This document shows, piece after piece, positions 35,938 through 45,700 of a stretch of DNA of 64,000 nucleotides; position 1 is the stretch's first letter, and each line of letters starts with the position of its first letter. The notes below the pieces were generated by a model. That model had not been told where the DNA came from. It was given only the letters and a program-made list of their open reading frames with translations, and did no database searches. This DNA is from Candidatus Zixiibacteriota bacterium. GTDB taxonomy: Bacteria; Zixibacteria; MSB-5A5; WJJR01. The stretch spans positions 1-64,000 of the forward strand of contig DASWIS010000025.1 in assembly GCA_036397555.1 (NCBI GenBank), written 5' to 3'. The translations under genes were made by a program, and so were the position numbers.

Positions 35938-36522
35938 ATGTCCTTCATCCCGGAATTTGAAAGACCGCGATGGAAATTGCAGTACGGACGCCCGGCACGA
36001 TGGCAGCACGTGCAGCCGGTTGCTGCTCCGGAACTGAGGATGATCCGCAGCTCTCAAATCGACGGCCGCGCGCACGACATCACGCTGTACATCGAAAATG
36101 CGGGGCGAATTGCGGTCACTGCCAAACACGACTACCCGCCGGGGCTGTACCGTGCTCCCTCCGGCGGACTGCACGCGGGAGAGACGCTGGAACAGGGTGC
36201 GCGGCGTGAAGCCATCGAGGAAACCGGACTGTCGATTGAATTGACGAGCTATATCCTGTGCGCGGAGGTCGTCTTTGAGCACGACACCGAGAATCTGCGA
36301 TGGACAACGCATGTCTTTTCGGCCACGACGTCGGGGGGCGTGTTGGCGCACACCGACCATCGTGAAATCCGTGAAGCACGCTGGGCCAGGCCGGATGAGT
36401 TCATTGGATTCGACCGTCTGATGAACGAATCACCGAGCGGCGGGCTGCGTTATCGAGCCGCGCTGCATGGTGAAGTGGTGCGACTACTCCCGCTGTTTCG
36501 GTCACGCGATGCGGGTCGTTAA
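35938..36522 (+). CDS. Nudix hydrolase
   Basis: 194 residues. The Nudix box is intact: SGGLHAGETLEQGARREAIEETGL fits G-x5-E-x7-R-E-U-x-E-E-x-G-U. The N-terminus (FERPRWKLQYGRPARWQH) is unusual and includes no membrane segment. Substrate unknown. Same strand as the thioesterase, 28 bases downstream. Confidence 0.87.
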   Translation: MSFIPEFERPRWKLQYGRPARWQHVQPVAAPELRMIRSSQIDGRAHDITLYIENAGRIAVTAKHDYPPGLYRAPSGGLHAGETLEQGARREAIEETGLSIELTSYILCAEVVFEHDTENLRWTTHVFSATTSGGVLAHTDHREIREARWARPDEFIGFDRLMNESPSGGLRYRAALHGEVVRLLPLFRSRDAGR

Positions 36523-36577
36523 ATTCGAAAGTCCACAATCGACGTAGACTTGTCCGAACTATTGGGTTTCAACCACA

Positions 36578-36598
36578 TTCAAGGAGAAGTCCCTTGAA
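36578..36598 (+). promoter_or_regulatory. Hairpin over a strong ribosome-binding site
   Basis: ttcaagg (36578-36584) and ccttgaa (36592-36598) pair perfectly around a seven-base loop. The AAGGAG at 36581-36586 is partly in the stem, so the structure would mask a ribosome site for the tiny frame that begins at 36594. Confidence 0.35.
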
Positions 36599-36644
36599 CC
36601 ACAAAGGGGCCCCGGCCAACCCCATGATAGCGATCAATCCCTAA
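36594..36644 (+). CDS. Possible 16-residue leader peptide
   Basis: A TTG start seven bases after AAGGAG opens a 16-residue frame (MNHKGAPANPMIAINP) that ends in TAA. The upstream hairpin partly covers its ribosome site. It could be a leader for the small genes from 36761 on, or chance. No homology can be argued at this length. Confidence 0.25.
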   Translation: MNHKGAPANPMIAINP

Positions 36645-36721
36645 CCCACTGCCCCCCCTTAGCTTGCACCGACTATCGGCTGCCATTCTGTTCTGGCACT
36701 GTCGTTGCGTTCTCACCGACC

Positions 36722-36743
36722 GCCGGACTGCAGTTAGTCCGGC
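36722..36743 (+). promoter_or_regulatory. 8-bp hairpin just before the ribosome site of the 75-residue protein gene
   Basis: gccggact (36722-36729) and agtccggc (36736-36743) pair perfectly with a six-base loop, five bases before GGGAGGG. It may be a transcript leader structure or the end of an upstream transcript. Confidence 0.38.
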
Positions 36744-36760
36744 CGATCGGGAGGGCTGCG

Positions 36761-36988
36761 ATGCGGGTGCGATACATCCTGACTATGGAAGACCTCACTG
36801 TGTCCGGCGAACGTGTCGAGAGCGTGACGCTCGACTGGCAGGAAGATGCCAGTCGCGACCAAGTCATGGGGTTTTCGCAGAAATGGATTACTTCGCGCAA
36901 CTTCCTCACCTCCCGCATGGATGGGCTTTCTGAAGTCGGCGAATCCTCGTTGACCATCGAGCCGGTCGACGAACCGGAGATGGCATAG
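36761..36988 (+). CDS. Small unrecognised protein
   Basis: 75 residues with GGGAGGG six bases before the ATG, which is the main support for its being real. The sequence is acidic, with a strand-like start (MRVRYILTMEDLTVSG) and no cysteines, membrane segment or family motif I know. It is followed 18 bases later by a membrane protein gene and then a zinc-ribbon gene, all closely spaced, suggesting a small operon. Function unknown. Confidence 0.6.
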   Translation: MRVRYILTMEDLTVSGERVESVTLDWQEDASRDQVMGFSQKWITSRNFLTSRMDGLSEVGESSLTIEPVDEPEMA

Positions 36989-37006
36989 ATCGCCTGAGGC
37001 GGGGCG

Positions 37007-37336
37007 ATGGCATACGGACTACTGGCGCAGGTTCTGATGACATTCCAACGGCTCATAGAGAGCGCCGGTGAACACTGGCAATCGGTCAACGCATGGGCAC
37101 TCGCCACGTTCGGACCGTGGGGGCAGTGGGCGTTGTGGGGGTGTCTGGGGTTGCTGCTTCTGTATTGCGCCAGCAAGGCAGCACGCCTGGCGTTGGATGT
37201 CACACGCTACGTGCTCTTGCCGTCAGTCGGATTGACCGTGGCGGTCATCATGCTGCTGCCGGGCTGGGATCCGAGCAAAACGTTTACGGCATTAGTCGCC
37301 GCGACCGGGGCGGTCGCGCTGATTCGCTCGCGATAG
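37007..37336 (+). CDS. Small membrane protein
   Basis: 109 residues with a GAGGCGGGGCG ribosome region. Two hydrophobic segments are seen at about 36-52 (QWALWGCLGLLLLYCAS) and about 68-84 (LLPSVGLTVAVIMLLPG), and a weaker one near the end. The N-terminal about 30 residues are a soluble helix. No family recognised. Its neighbours are two other small unknown proteins. Confidence 0.6.
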   Translation: MAYGLLAQVLMTFQRLIESAGEHWQSVNAWALATFGPWGQWALWGCLGLLLLYCASKAARLALDVTRYVLLPSVGLTVAVIMLLPGWDPSKTFTALVAATGAVALIRSR

Positions 37337-37345
37337 GACACTTTG

Positions 37346-37531
37346 ATGAAAAAGAACAGAGCCAAACTTCGCAATTGCCCCCGCTGCCAAACGCCGCTGG
37401 TTCCGTATCGGGACCGCGCCGTCTGCGGTCGCTGTCTGCTCATTTGGCGGGGGGATACATTCGAGCCGATCTCTCGGGAGGCACTTGGATTGGCGGCACT
37501 ATCGGATTATTTCTATCAGGGCGGCGCCTAA
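37346..37531 (+). CDS. Small zinc-ribbon protein
   Basis: 61 residues from 37346, with AGGA eight bases upstream. It contains CPRCQTPLVPYRDRAVCGRC, a classic two-CxxC zinc ribbon near the N-terminus, followed by a short amphipathic tail. Similar mini-ribbons occur as accessory or nucleic-acid-binding proteins; function unknown. Last gene of the plus-strand set, ending 52 bases before the convergent mnmA stop. Confidence 0.68.
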   Translation: MKKNRAKLRNCPRCQTPLVPYRDRAVCGRCLLIWRGDTFEPISREALGLAALSDYFYQGGA

Positions 37532-37583
37532 CGCAGGCGACTGCCTCTCGGATTCTCTACTTATATTTCTTCCCGGTCGAGTG

Positions 37584-38750
37584 TTACGACTCGCGCGAGA
37601 CGGTGGCGATGATCCCGCCCCCAAGCACTCTGTCGCCGTTGTATATGACGGCCGACTGTCCCGGTGTGATCGCCCGTTGGGGGGACAGAAACGTGATTCG
37701 CGCGTGCTCCCGATTTGAGTCGACCACGACGGCGGGAGCGGCATCGTGCCGATAGCGAATCTGAACGTCGGCATGGAAGGGTGATTCGGGGATCGTCGCG
37801 AGCCAATGCCCCGATTCGGTCTCGAGAGTCCGTGCCCACAATTCGGACTCATCGCCGACAGTGATCGTCGCGGTTTCGGGGTCGATAGCGGTGACATACT
37901 GAGGCCGTCCGAGCGCAACACCCAGCCCGCGTCTCTGCCCGATTGTATACCGGTCAAATCCCGCGTGATGACCGAGATGTTCGCCATTCTGGTCGACGAT
38001 GGCGCCGGTCAGGGGCTTGCGGTCGGCGGCGGTGTTGCGCTCGTCGAAAAACCGATGCAAATCACCATCTTCTACGAAGCACAAGTCGCGGCTTTCCGGC
38101 GTCTCCGCAGTCGGCAGACTCCAGGATTCGGCGAGCGCGCGTACGTCCGACTTCGCCAGCCCCCCCAGTGGAAAAATGGTGCGGGCGAGTCGATCGGGCG
38201 GGACGCGCCAGAGAAAGTACGATTGATCGCGGGTTCGATCCGCGCCGCGGCGCAGTTCCAAATCGCCGTCCGCTCCGACGTGACATTGCGCATAGTGACC
38301 GGTCACCAGCGCCTCGCATCCGAGCTGCGTCGCCTTCTCCCACAGCACGCCCCACTTGATGGCGCGATTGCATAACATGCATGGATTGGGCGTGCGCCCC
38401 GATCGATACTCAGTGAGAAAGTCGCAGATCACCGTGCGCTCGAAGTCTTCGGTGAAGTCGAACAGATAATGTGGGAATCCGAACTGTGCTGCGACCTGGC
38501 GGCACCGGTCAAACGCCTCGACGGTACAGCAGCGACCGTCGCGGATGTGATCGCCGCCGACGGAGTCATACTCCCACAGCTTCATCGTCACGCCGACAAC
38601 GTCACATCCGGCCAGATGGCAGATGACCGCGGCGACCGATGAGTCGACTCCGCCCGACATGGCCACCGCGACACGTCGGCGGCGCCAGCGCGGGTCGATC
38701 AATGCTTCCGGATCAACAGTCGTGGGCCGGGCGGGATTATGATCCAACAC
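37584..38750 (-). CDS. mnmA: tRNA-specific 2-thiouridylase
   Basis: 388 residues from a GTG at 38750, seven bases after the cysteine desulfurase stop with GAGAA between. Catalyses 2-thiolation of the wobble uridine. Motifs: VAVAMSGGVDSSVAAVI (PP-loop), RTPNPCMLCNRAIKWG and SRDLCFVEDGD with the two catalytic cysteines, and YTIGQRRGLGVALGRP. The upstream neighbour is the expected sulfur donor. Confidence 0.94.
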   Translation of the reverse strand: MLDHNPARPTTVDPEALIDPRWRRRRVAVAMSGGVDSSVAAVICHLAGCDVVGVTMKLWEYDSVGGDHIRDGRCCTVEAFDRCRQVAAQFGFPHYLFDFTEDFERTVICDFLTEYRSGRTPNPCMLCNRAIKWGVLWEKATQLGCEALVTGHYAQCHVGADGDLELRRGADRTRDQSYFLWRVPPDRLARTIFPLGGLAKSDVRALAESWSLPTAETPESRDLCFVEDGDLHRFFDERNTAADRKPLTGAIVDQNGEHLGHHAGFDRYTIGQRRGLGVALGRPQYVTAIDPETATITVGDESELWARTLETESGHWLATIPESPFHADVQIRYRHDAAPAVVVDSNREHARITFLSPQRAITPGQSAVIYNGDRVLGGGIIATVSRES

Positions 38751-38757
38751 ACGGTTC

Positions 38758-39921
38758 TCAGCGGCGCGTCGCCAGTGGAGACATGGCCCGCAATCGGTTG
38801 ACTTCGGAGACCACGGTCTCCGTGATGCGCATCGGATCATCTTGATGACTTAAGCGACCGAAAGAGAAGCGAATCGAGCCGTTGGCATAGTGCAACGGGA
38901 CATTCATGGCCTGCAGGATGTGCGATGGCTCCCTGGCGCCGGATGTACAGGCCGAACCGGTTGAAACACAAATGCCTTTCAGATCGAGCGCAATCGCCAG
39001 CGATTCGCCGTCGACGCCGCCGAATCCGACGCTGACCGTATTCGGCAGACAGTGATCCGGATCGCCGAAAAACACGATGTCGTCCACCTGTTCGCCGAGC
39101 CGCAATCGAAACTGCTCGGCCAGTTGCCCGATGCGTGCCGGTTCGTCAGGGTCGGCGGCGAGCAAATGCATCGCGGCGGCGGTGCCGACTGCACCGGACA
39201 GATTCTCAGTCCCCGCGCGGCGACGCATCTCTTGTCCGCCGCCGTGAATGATCGGCGCCAGGCGGATGCCCTGACGGACATACAGCAAGCCGACGCCCTT
39301 GGGTCCATAAAACTTGTGCGACGACAACGAGAGCATATCGACACTGAGCGAATCGACATTCACGCTCACCTTTCCGAGTGCCTGCACGGCATCGGTATGG
39401 AATACGACGCCGCGTCGGCGGGCGATGTTGGCCAATTGCGCGATCGGCAGTAGCGTTCCGATTTCATTGTTGGCCAGCATCACCGACGCAATTTGCGTGT
39501 CATCGCGCAGCGCGTCGGAGAACTCATCGGCATCGATCCGACCCGCGCCGTCGACCGGGAGAATTGTAACGTCGAATCCCTGCTGCTGAGCCCAGGCCGC
39601 CGATTCGGTCAACGCATGATGCTCGGTCGCGACCGTTACAAAATGCCGCCCGCGGGCGTCGGGTGAGTACAATGAGCCGAATACCGCCAGATTGTCGGCT
39701 TCGCTCCCGGATCCGCACAGGACGATCTCCGCCGGCTGTGCACCGATGAATTCGGCAATCCGCTCGCGCGCGTCCACCAGGCGCGCCCGCGCGCGCTGGC
39801 CGAGGCGGTGCGACGACGACGGATTGTATCCGTCTGCGACGGCTGCATCGTGCACCGCCTGTGCGACGCGGGCATCCAGAGGCGTCGTGCTGTTGTGATC
39901 GCAATAGATCGTGCGGGACAT
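38758..39921 (-). CDS. iscS: Cysteine desulfurase (NifS/IscS family)
   Basis: 387 residues. PLP enzyme that takes sulfur from cysteine for thiolation or Fe-S assembly. Motifs: IYCDHNSTTPLDARV, the PLP lysine in LSSHKFYGPKGVG, RRAGTENLSGAVG and the mobile-loop cysteine in VSTGSACTSGAREPSHIL. Adjacent mnmA makes tRNA thiolation its likely job; no IscU or IscR is in the window, so the symbol stands for the family. Confidence 0.93.
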   Translation of the reverse strand: MSRTIYCDHNSTTPLDARVAQAVHDAAVADGYNPSSSHRLGQRARARLVDARERIAEFIGAQPAEIVLCGSGSEADNLAVFGSLYSPDARGRHFVTVATEHHALTESAAWAQQQGFDVTILPVDGAGRIDADEFSDALRDDTQIASVMLANNEIGTLLPIAQLANIARRRGVVFHTDAVQALGKVSVNVDSLSVDMLSLSSHKFYGPKGVGLLYVRQGIRLAPIIHGGGQEMRRRAGTENLSGAVGTAAAMHLLAADPDEPARIGQLAEQFRLRLGEQVDDIVFFGDPDHCLPNTVSVGFGGVDGESLAIALDLKGICVSTGSACTSGAREPSHILQAMNVPLHYANGSIRFSFGRLSHQDDPMRITETVVSEVNRLRAMSPLATRR

Positions 39922-39929
39922 GATCGCTC

Positions 39930-40727
39930 TCAGGGCATCTGAGCCGGATTACGCACAGTTGATTGTTGGGCGAAGGTGCGTGCCGCATCGACGAACGCGT
40001 CGAAGATCCTCTGCGACGCGTCGTCGTTGGGACGCGCTTCCGGGTGCCATTGGACTCCGACGACAAACCGTTCGCCGCGCTCTTCGACGGCCTCGATGAC
40101 GCCGTCTTCAGGGGAACGCGCCACGCACCACAAACCGCGTCCCAGCTTGTTGATCGCTTGATGGTGATCGCTGGCACCGTCGACGCGATCATGGCCCATG
40201 ACGCGACGGAGATGGCTGTCGGCCTCCAACTCGACACGATGCGTGCCGACCTCGGTGCGGCTCGGCCCACGCGAATGATCGCGCACCGGCGTCGGATGAG
40301 TTTGGGCCAGGTCCTGATAGACCGATCCGCCACGCGCGATGTTGAGAACTTGTGCTCCGCGGCAGATGCCGAAGATCGGCATACCGACGGCATCAGCGGC
40401 AGCGATGGCGGACAACTCGACGGCATCCCTCGCCTCGTTGATGGTCAGATTATCGACGGTTGCTTTTTCGCCGAAGTACCTGGGCGCCATATCCTCTCCC
40501 CCGGTCAACAGCAGGCCATGAGTCAGGCCGACGATTCGCGCAACATCGGCGGGCGGGCATTCGTTTGACAGCAACAACGGCACGCCGCCGCAATGCGAGA
40601 CGAGGGCCGAGTAAGCGTTCGTGATCCACTCAAACGGAGCCGTCGTTGGCTCGTGCCGTTCGGCGTCAAACGGCTTCCCCCGAACTGTCAGGCAAATGAG
40701 CGGCCTTTTGGTCTCTGGTTTATTCAT
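39930..40727 (-). CDS. Class I glutamine amidotransferase-like hydrolase (peptidase C26)
   Basis: 265 residues. The triad is visible: Cys in MPIFGICRGAQVLN, and His/Glu in VGVQWHPEA. GLLLTGGEDMAPRYFGE and NDERD-like NEARDAVEL are typical of gamma-glutamyl-gamma-aminobutyrate hydrolase (PuuD) relatives. Substrate unproven. Eight bases upstream of the cysteine desulfurase start, so probably the same transcript. Confidence 0.88.
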   Translation of the reverse strand: MNKPETKRPLICLTVRGKPFDAERHEPTTAPFEWITNAYSALVSHCGGVPLLLSNECPPADVARIVGLTHGLLLTGGEDMAPRYFGEKATVDNLTINEARDAVELSAIAAADAVGMPIFGICRGAQVLNIARGGSVYQDLAQTHPTPVRDHSRGPSRTEVGTHRVELEADSHLRRVMGHDRVDGASDHHQAINKLGRGLWCVARSPEDGVIEAVEERGERFVVGVQWHPEARPNDDASQRIFDAFVDAARTFAQQSTVRNPAQMP

Positions 40728-40783
40728 CAGGGGTCACGTCTCCACCGCAGGTGGCTCTCGGGCTCCGAAACCAAGATACAAAC

Positions 40784-42718
40784 TCAGAACGCAAAGAGGA
40801 TCGAAAGGTGGAGCCGATCCGATGCCGGGTATGTCGGATGCACAACGCGCCGTGCATAGTCCAGCCGGATCGGCCCGACCGGGGCCATGTACTGCCAACC
40901 CAGCCCGACGGAGACGAGAAACTCGTCTAAGCGCACGTCACGGAACCGTCCCCAGTTGTTCCCTGCGTCTCCGAAGAATGTGAACCAGAACTTCCAGATT
41001 ACGGGCGTGCGCAGCTCCATGTTGGCCAGCACGACAACCAGTCCGCCGTTGGGGGCGCCGGTCGAATCGACCGGACCAATCGAGTTTTCCGAATACCCGC
41101 GGATCGAGTTCGCGCCTCCCAGATAGTATCGGTCGATGGTCGGCACGAAAGTCCCACCCGCAAGAGTTTTCGCCCAAGCCAATCGAAACCGGGTTGCGAG
41201 AATCGAGGTCGGACTGACGCGCTGATACCGCGCCCACGAGACATCGACTTTATAGAAGTCGTTGGCTCCTCCGAGGATACCGCCGACATACTCGAGATCG
41301 ATGCGGCTGCGTGATCCGGCCGTCGGCAGGAAGACGCTGGGACGGCTATCGCGTTCATAGGCAAAAATCCAGCGCCGTTTGAGACTAATCCCTTCCTCTT
41401 CGATAAATTGGTCTTCTCGTTCCTCGGGAATGCCGTAGATGTTGACACGTTCGTAAACAAGCGACGACCAGATACGGCTAATGCGCTTGATCCGGCGGGT
41501 CACATTCAATTCGCCGGAGATGCGTTCGACGCTGTAATCCTGAACGGCCGATTTGACGCCGGGCTCGAATGCCAGCGTGACCGTGGTGGGCAGGCGAACA
41601 TTGAATATCCAGGGCTCCGTGTAGGAGGCGGCGAATCGATGATGGATGACCCGCCAGTCGGTAATGACGACGAATCCCGATTGAGCGGTGAGCAGCCACT
41701 TGCGTCCGGTGCCGAACCAGTTGCGCGATCCCCATTCGAATGCGTAGTCCCAAGTCAGATCACGCTGGGGATCTTGTCCCGCGCCGGTGCGAAACCCGAT
41801 GAACGACGGCTTGCGCTCGACGACACGCAGGCGGAAGTCGGATGTGTCCGCCGTCACCGGCGCGACGGCGTTCGTATCCGGCGCCTGGAGAGAGTCGGGC
41901 CCGGCCGGTTCCAACCGCACGAAGCTAAAAAGCCCCGTATTGTAAACATCCTGCTTGCGCCAGTTGAGCCGTTGCTGGGAATACAACGCGCCCGGCCGCC
42001 AGTTGACCTCCTTGCGGATGTACGACTCGCGTGTTCGTGTCGCACCTTCGACTTCCAGCTCCCCGAGCCGCACTTCGCGACCGGCATTCAGATCCATCAC
42101 CACGTCCAGCGAATCGCCGCGCGGCGTGACTGTCAGACGCAAGCGACTTCGGGGATGACCGTAGTTGGCGGCAATCGTCTGAATCCGCGTCACTGCGAGC
42201 GCCAATTCCAGTGAATCGGCGGGCTGACCGCGGCCCAACTGGCGCAACACGCGGGCAGCGCGTTGTTGGATATCTTCGTGGTCGCCGGACAACGACACAT
42301 TTCCCCATCGATAGAGCTGCCCTTCTTCGACAAAGACTGTGACAACCGCCTTCTCACTATGTGGATCCGGGACGGCGCTGATTGCGGCCTGGGCATCCCA
42401 GAAACCGTGCCGACGGTAAGCAAACCGGACGGCAGCTTCATCGCGGGTCTCGGCCCCGACCAACAGACGCGGGCGTTCACGCAGCCCCAGCTTGGCCCAG
42501 AAACCGGCGGTCGAAATCTGCATAGCCCGACGGATCGTCCCGGACGACACCGATTCATTGCCGGCGATATCGATGCGCCCCACTTGGGGCCGTCGGCGAC
42601 GCCACATGCTCAGGTCGTCCTGTGCCGGTGCAACCGGCGCCATCGCCGAGACGATGAGCACAACGCCGCAGAGCGCTCGTGTGGATCGCAGACGGCGACG
42701 ATAGCTTAGTAGTCCCAA
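40784..42718 (-). CDS. Omp85-family outer membrane protein (TamA/BamA-like)
   Basis: 644 residues. Signal peptide to about 33 (PVAPAQ). The N-terminal half carries about three POTRA-like modules (RIDIAGNESVSSGTIRRAM, GNVSLSGDHEDIQQRA, LGELEVEGATRTRESYIRKE). The C-terminal half is a 16-strand-type barrel with the Omp85 motif in YYLGGANSIRGYSE, FFGDAGNNWG, and a final phenylalanine (LHLSILFAF). Its start overlaps the end of tamB by 13 bases, so TamA is the better assignment. An autotransporter or adhesin assembly role at the outer membrane is inferred. Confidence 0.88.
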   Translation of the reverse strand: MGLLSYRRRLRSTRALCGVVLIVSAMAPVAPAQDDLSMWRRRRPQVGRIDIAGNESVSSGTIRRAMQISTAGFWAKLGLRERPRLLVGAETRDEAAVRFAYRRHGFWDAQAAISAVPDPHSEKAVVTVFVEEGQLYRWGNVSLSGDHEDIQQRAARVLRQLGRGQPADSLELALAVTRIQTIAANYGHPRSRLRLTVTPRGDSLDVVMDLNAGREVRLGELEVEGATRTRESYIRKEVNWRPGALYSQQRLNWRKQDVYNTGLFSFVRLEPAGPDSLQAPDTNAVAPVTADTSDFRLRVVERKPSFIGFRTGAGQDPQRDLTWDYAFEWGSRNWFGTGRKWLLTAQSGFVVITDWRVIHHRFAASYTEPWIFNVRLPTTVTLAFEPGVKSAVQDYSVERISGELNVTRRIKRISRIWSSLVYERVNIYGIPEEREDQFIEEEGISLKRRWIFAYERDSRPSVFLPTAGSRSRIDLEYVGGILGGANDFYKVDVSWARYQRVSPTSILATRFRLAWAKTLAGGTFVPTIDRYYLGGANSIRGYSENSIGPVDSTGAPNGGLVVVLANMELRTPVIWKFWFTFFGDAGNNWGRFRDVRLDEFLVSVGLGWQYMAPVGPIRLDYARRVVHPTYPASDRLHLSILFAF

Positions 42719-45700
42719 TTGATGTGCAGATTGAGACGGTAGTTGTTGTCGCGGTCGCGGTTGCCTTCCAGGTACAGGCGACGACTGAAGCGGTACTCGA
42801 ATCCGACCTCCTGACCAGAGCCGGAGGCCACCGGACTGGCTCCGTACAAATAGAATTGTGGCGACAGGTATCGCCCGATGGTGATCCGTGTATCCGAGGC
42901 GCTGCCACCCGATTCGATCTCGAAAGTTTCCAGTCCCAGACGACGCGCGGCGGCTCGTTGGACTTCGGAAAACACCAATCCGGTCGCGGCGAATCGGAGG
43001 CGATCCGCGAACGGATCGCCGGATGTCGCGGAGGTGGCATTGGCGGCCAACAGCAGGAGGACGTCCTCCTCAGTATACGGCGGCTCGGGTTGAATCAACG
43101 GCTCCGATGCGCGTCCGCCGACATGCATGCGCAGATCGACGACTTCGCTGGTCGCGCCGGGACCGGCGGCTTCGACTCGGGGCTGCTGGATGCGGAAGAC
43201 GACATCGATGTCCAGGGCCGGGTCCGGTGTGTTGGGATCATCAAAGGTCAACACGCCCCTCTCGATTCGTCCGACGCGATCAAAGAAATTGACCTTGCCG
43301 CGCACAACTTCCGCTTCGCCCACGAAGTTGATCAGCCCTCGTTGTCGGAGAATCCGCATCTGGGCCGACATCTCGGCTTCGATTTGATCGTTGTGGATCC
43401 AATAGTTGCCCGGAACATCGACGGTCAAATCCCAATCCCAGAGAGTCGTGTCCTCGGCGCGCGGTGCGTCGTCGTCGTCGAATGGTTCGCGGTCGACAAA
43501 CCGTTGCGGGCGGATCGTCCCGGACATAAACGGGGGCGCGGAGCCGCGCACAGTCAGATCAAAGTCGGCCTGGGCCACCCAGTCGACAAATTCGAACCGG
43601 GCCGGGACTTTATGGCCTTTCACGCGAACGTTATAATCGAGGTCGTCGTACGTTACAATTCGCACCGAACCGGAAGCGTCCACCCGCCCCTTGTCTTTTC
43701 CTTCACCAACCACCATCTCGGCGCGTTCGATGATGATCGTATCCTGCCTCAATATCAGATCGACCTGCGCATTATCCAACGGATCGACAAAGTCCAGGAG
43801 CTTGATGTGCCCGCCACGCAGATGCGCATCCCCCGACAGGCGGGGCGCATGGGGGGTCCCCTCGACGATGGCGGATATGGCAAACGGCCCCTGGATCGAC
43901 TCGAGCGTCTGATCCTGTAAGACTGCCAGTCGGTCGAGAACCTCGCCCGAGGCGATCAGGCGCCCGCGCATCGGCTCATCGAGTATGCGGCTGCCGACCG
44001 GCGTAGGGCTCAGATCAATCGGAAACGAACCGGCGATGTCGACTGTGAAATCGTCATTCTGCAGATGCAGATTGGCGACATCGAGACGACGGTCTGCGTA
44101 GGAGACCGCCAGTGTGACGTCGCCGTAGGGGCGTTGGTCATACTCGACGTCGGAGATTGTGCCGTCGATCGCAAACGTCGGGCTCTGCACCGTTCCGGCG
44201 ATGCGCCCACTGATCACCATAAGGCCGTCCATCGGCCGATGGGGAAGAAACCAGCGGCGGACGGCATCGAGACGGAAATGGTCGACCGAGAACACGAAAG
44301 ACATCCCGGCATCGTAGTCGTAGCGGCCGTTCGCGGTCAGAATTCCCAGCGGCCCTTCGAATTGCAGCGACCTGACGTCGATACCGACGGGAGTAAAAAC
44401 AAAACGCAGACTGTCCCCGGCTGAGTATCGGCGGCCATCCCAGTCGATGGACAGCGGGTACAGCGACAACGGAATGGAATCGCCTGCGATGTCGAGCACG
44501 CCGGCTCCTTCCAGGTGGTGCCCTGGCGTACTCCAGTCAATCCAGTCAAGCGTGATCTGGTGCCCCGCAACCGCGGCCGAAAGAGTGATCGAGTCGGTCG
44601 CGATCCCCCAGACGTCGGAGCTCCCGAGGTGCGCTTCCAGGCTTCCGGACGGATCGGACAGAAATCGCGGCACATGGAACCGCCCGTGAAAGCTGGAGGT
44701 GACAAGATCAAATAGCCGCAGCGAGTCGGACTCGATGACACCGGACAAATCCGGATCATCGGTCGGTCCCGAGAAATAAACGAAGCCGCCGCCTGCTCCG
44801 GATAACGATTCGACCGGAAGATATTCGCGCCACGCGGTCAGATCGCTGCACTCGAAATCCGCCACCACGTCCAGAGAATCGTTGTAATCCACACGCCCCG
44901 ACACGGAGAGACGTGTCGCATTCAGTTCGACGATAAAGCCGCCGTCGACAACCAACGACTCCGCGCAGGCGGTCAACAATCCGATGGCAGCGTCCATATC
45001 GATCATGGCGATCGCGCCGGCGCCGAGTCGCACATCACACCGCGCCACGAAGTCCTGTTCCGTTGATCCGTGGCCGGCGACAGACACGTTGCCTGATATG
45101 TTGGTGCGCACTGCGTTGGGAACGTACCGCTGCAGATCGAAGTTCGAGACTGCGCCCTCGTACGACCACGCCATCGGCACCAAGCGCCAGTCCAAGAGGC
45201 CCGATCCACGCCAGCGAGCCCCCGAGATGTGTCCCGCAACCGAATCGACTACAACGCCGGTGCTGTCGACACTCAGCCGAACCCGGACATCTTCCAATTC
45301 GTAGCGGTCCAGACGACCCGAAACCGTACCGACAAGGGTCCAGACATCTCGTGTGGAATCGGACGCGATTGCGCCATCGAATCGCAGTAGTCCGCCAACG
45401 CCGATCGGCCGAAACAACTCGACCTCCGCCAGATCGATTGGAGTGGTTTTGATCGTGAAATGCTGTGATGTCCCTGACAGCCAGATGTTGGAGCGATTGG
45501 TGCGGATGGCAACCGAATCGAACGACACTTGGCGATCGACGTAATGCAGGTCGGCGCGTGCCGTCACCGTGCCGAGCCGCTCGACCTGCGCGGTGCCGGA
45601 ATGCACAACGGCATGAGCGCCCGTGCCACTCTGACGAATCTCCAGCAACAGGTTGATCGCCTCGGCGACGATGCTGGAGTCGTCGGCGTGAAGGATCGCG

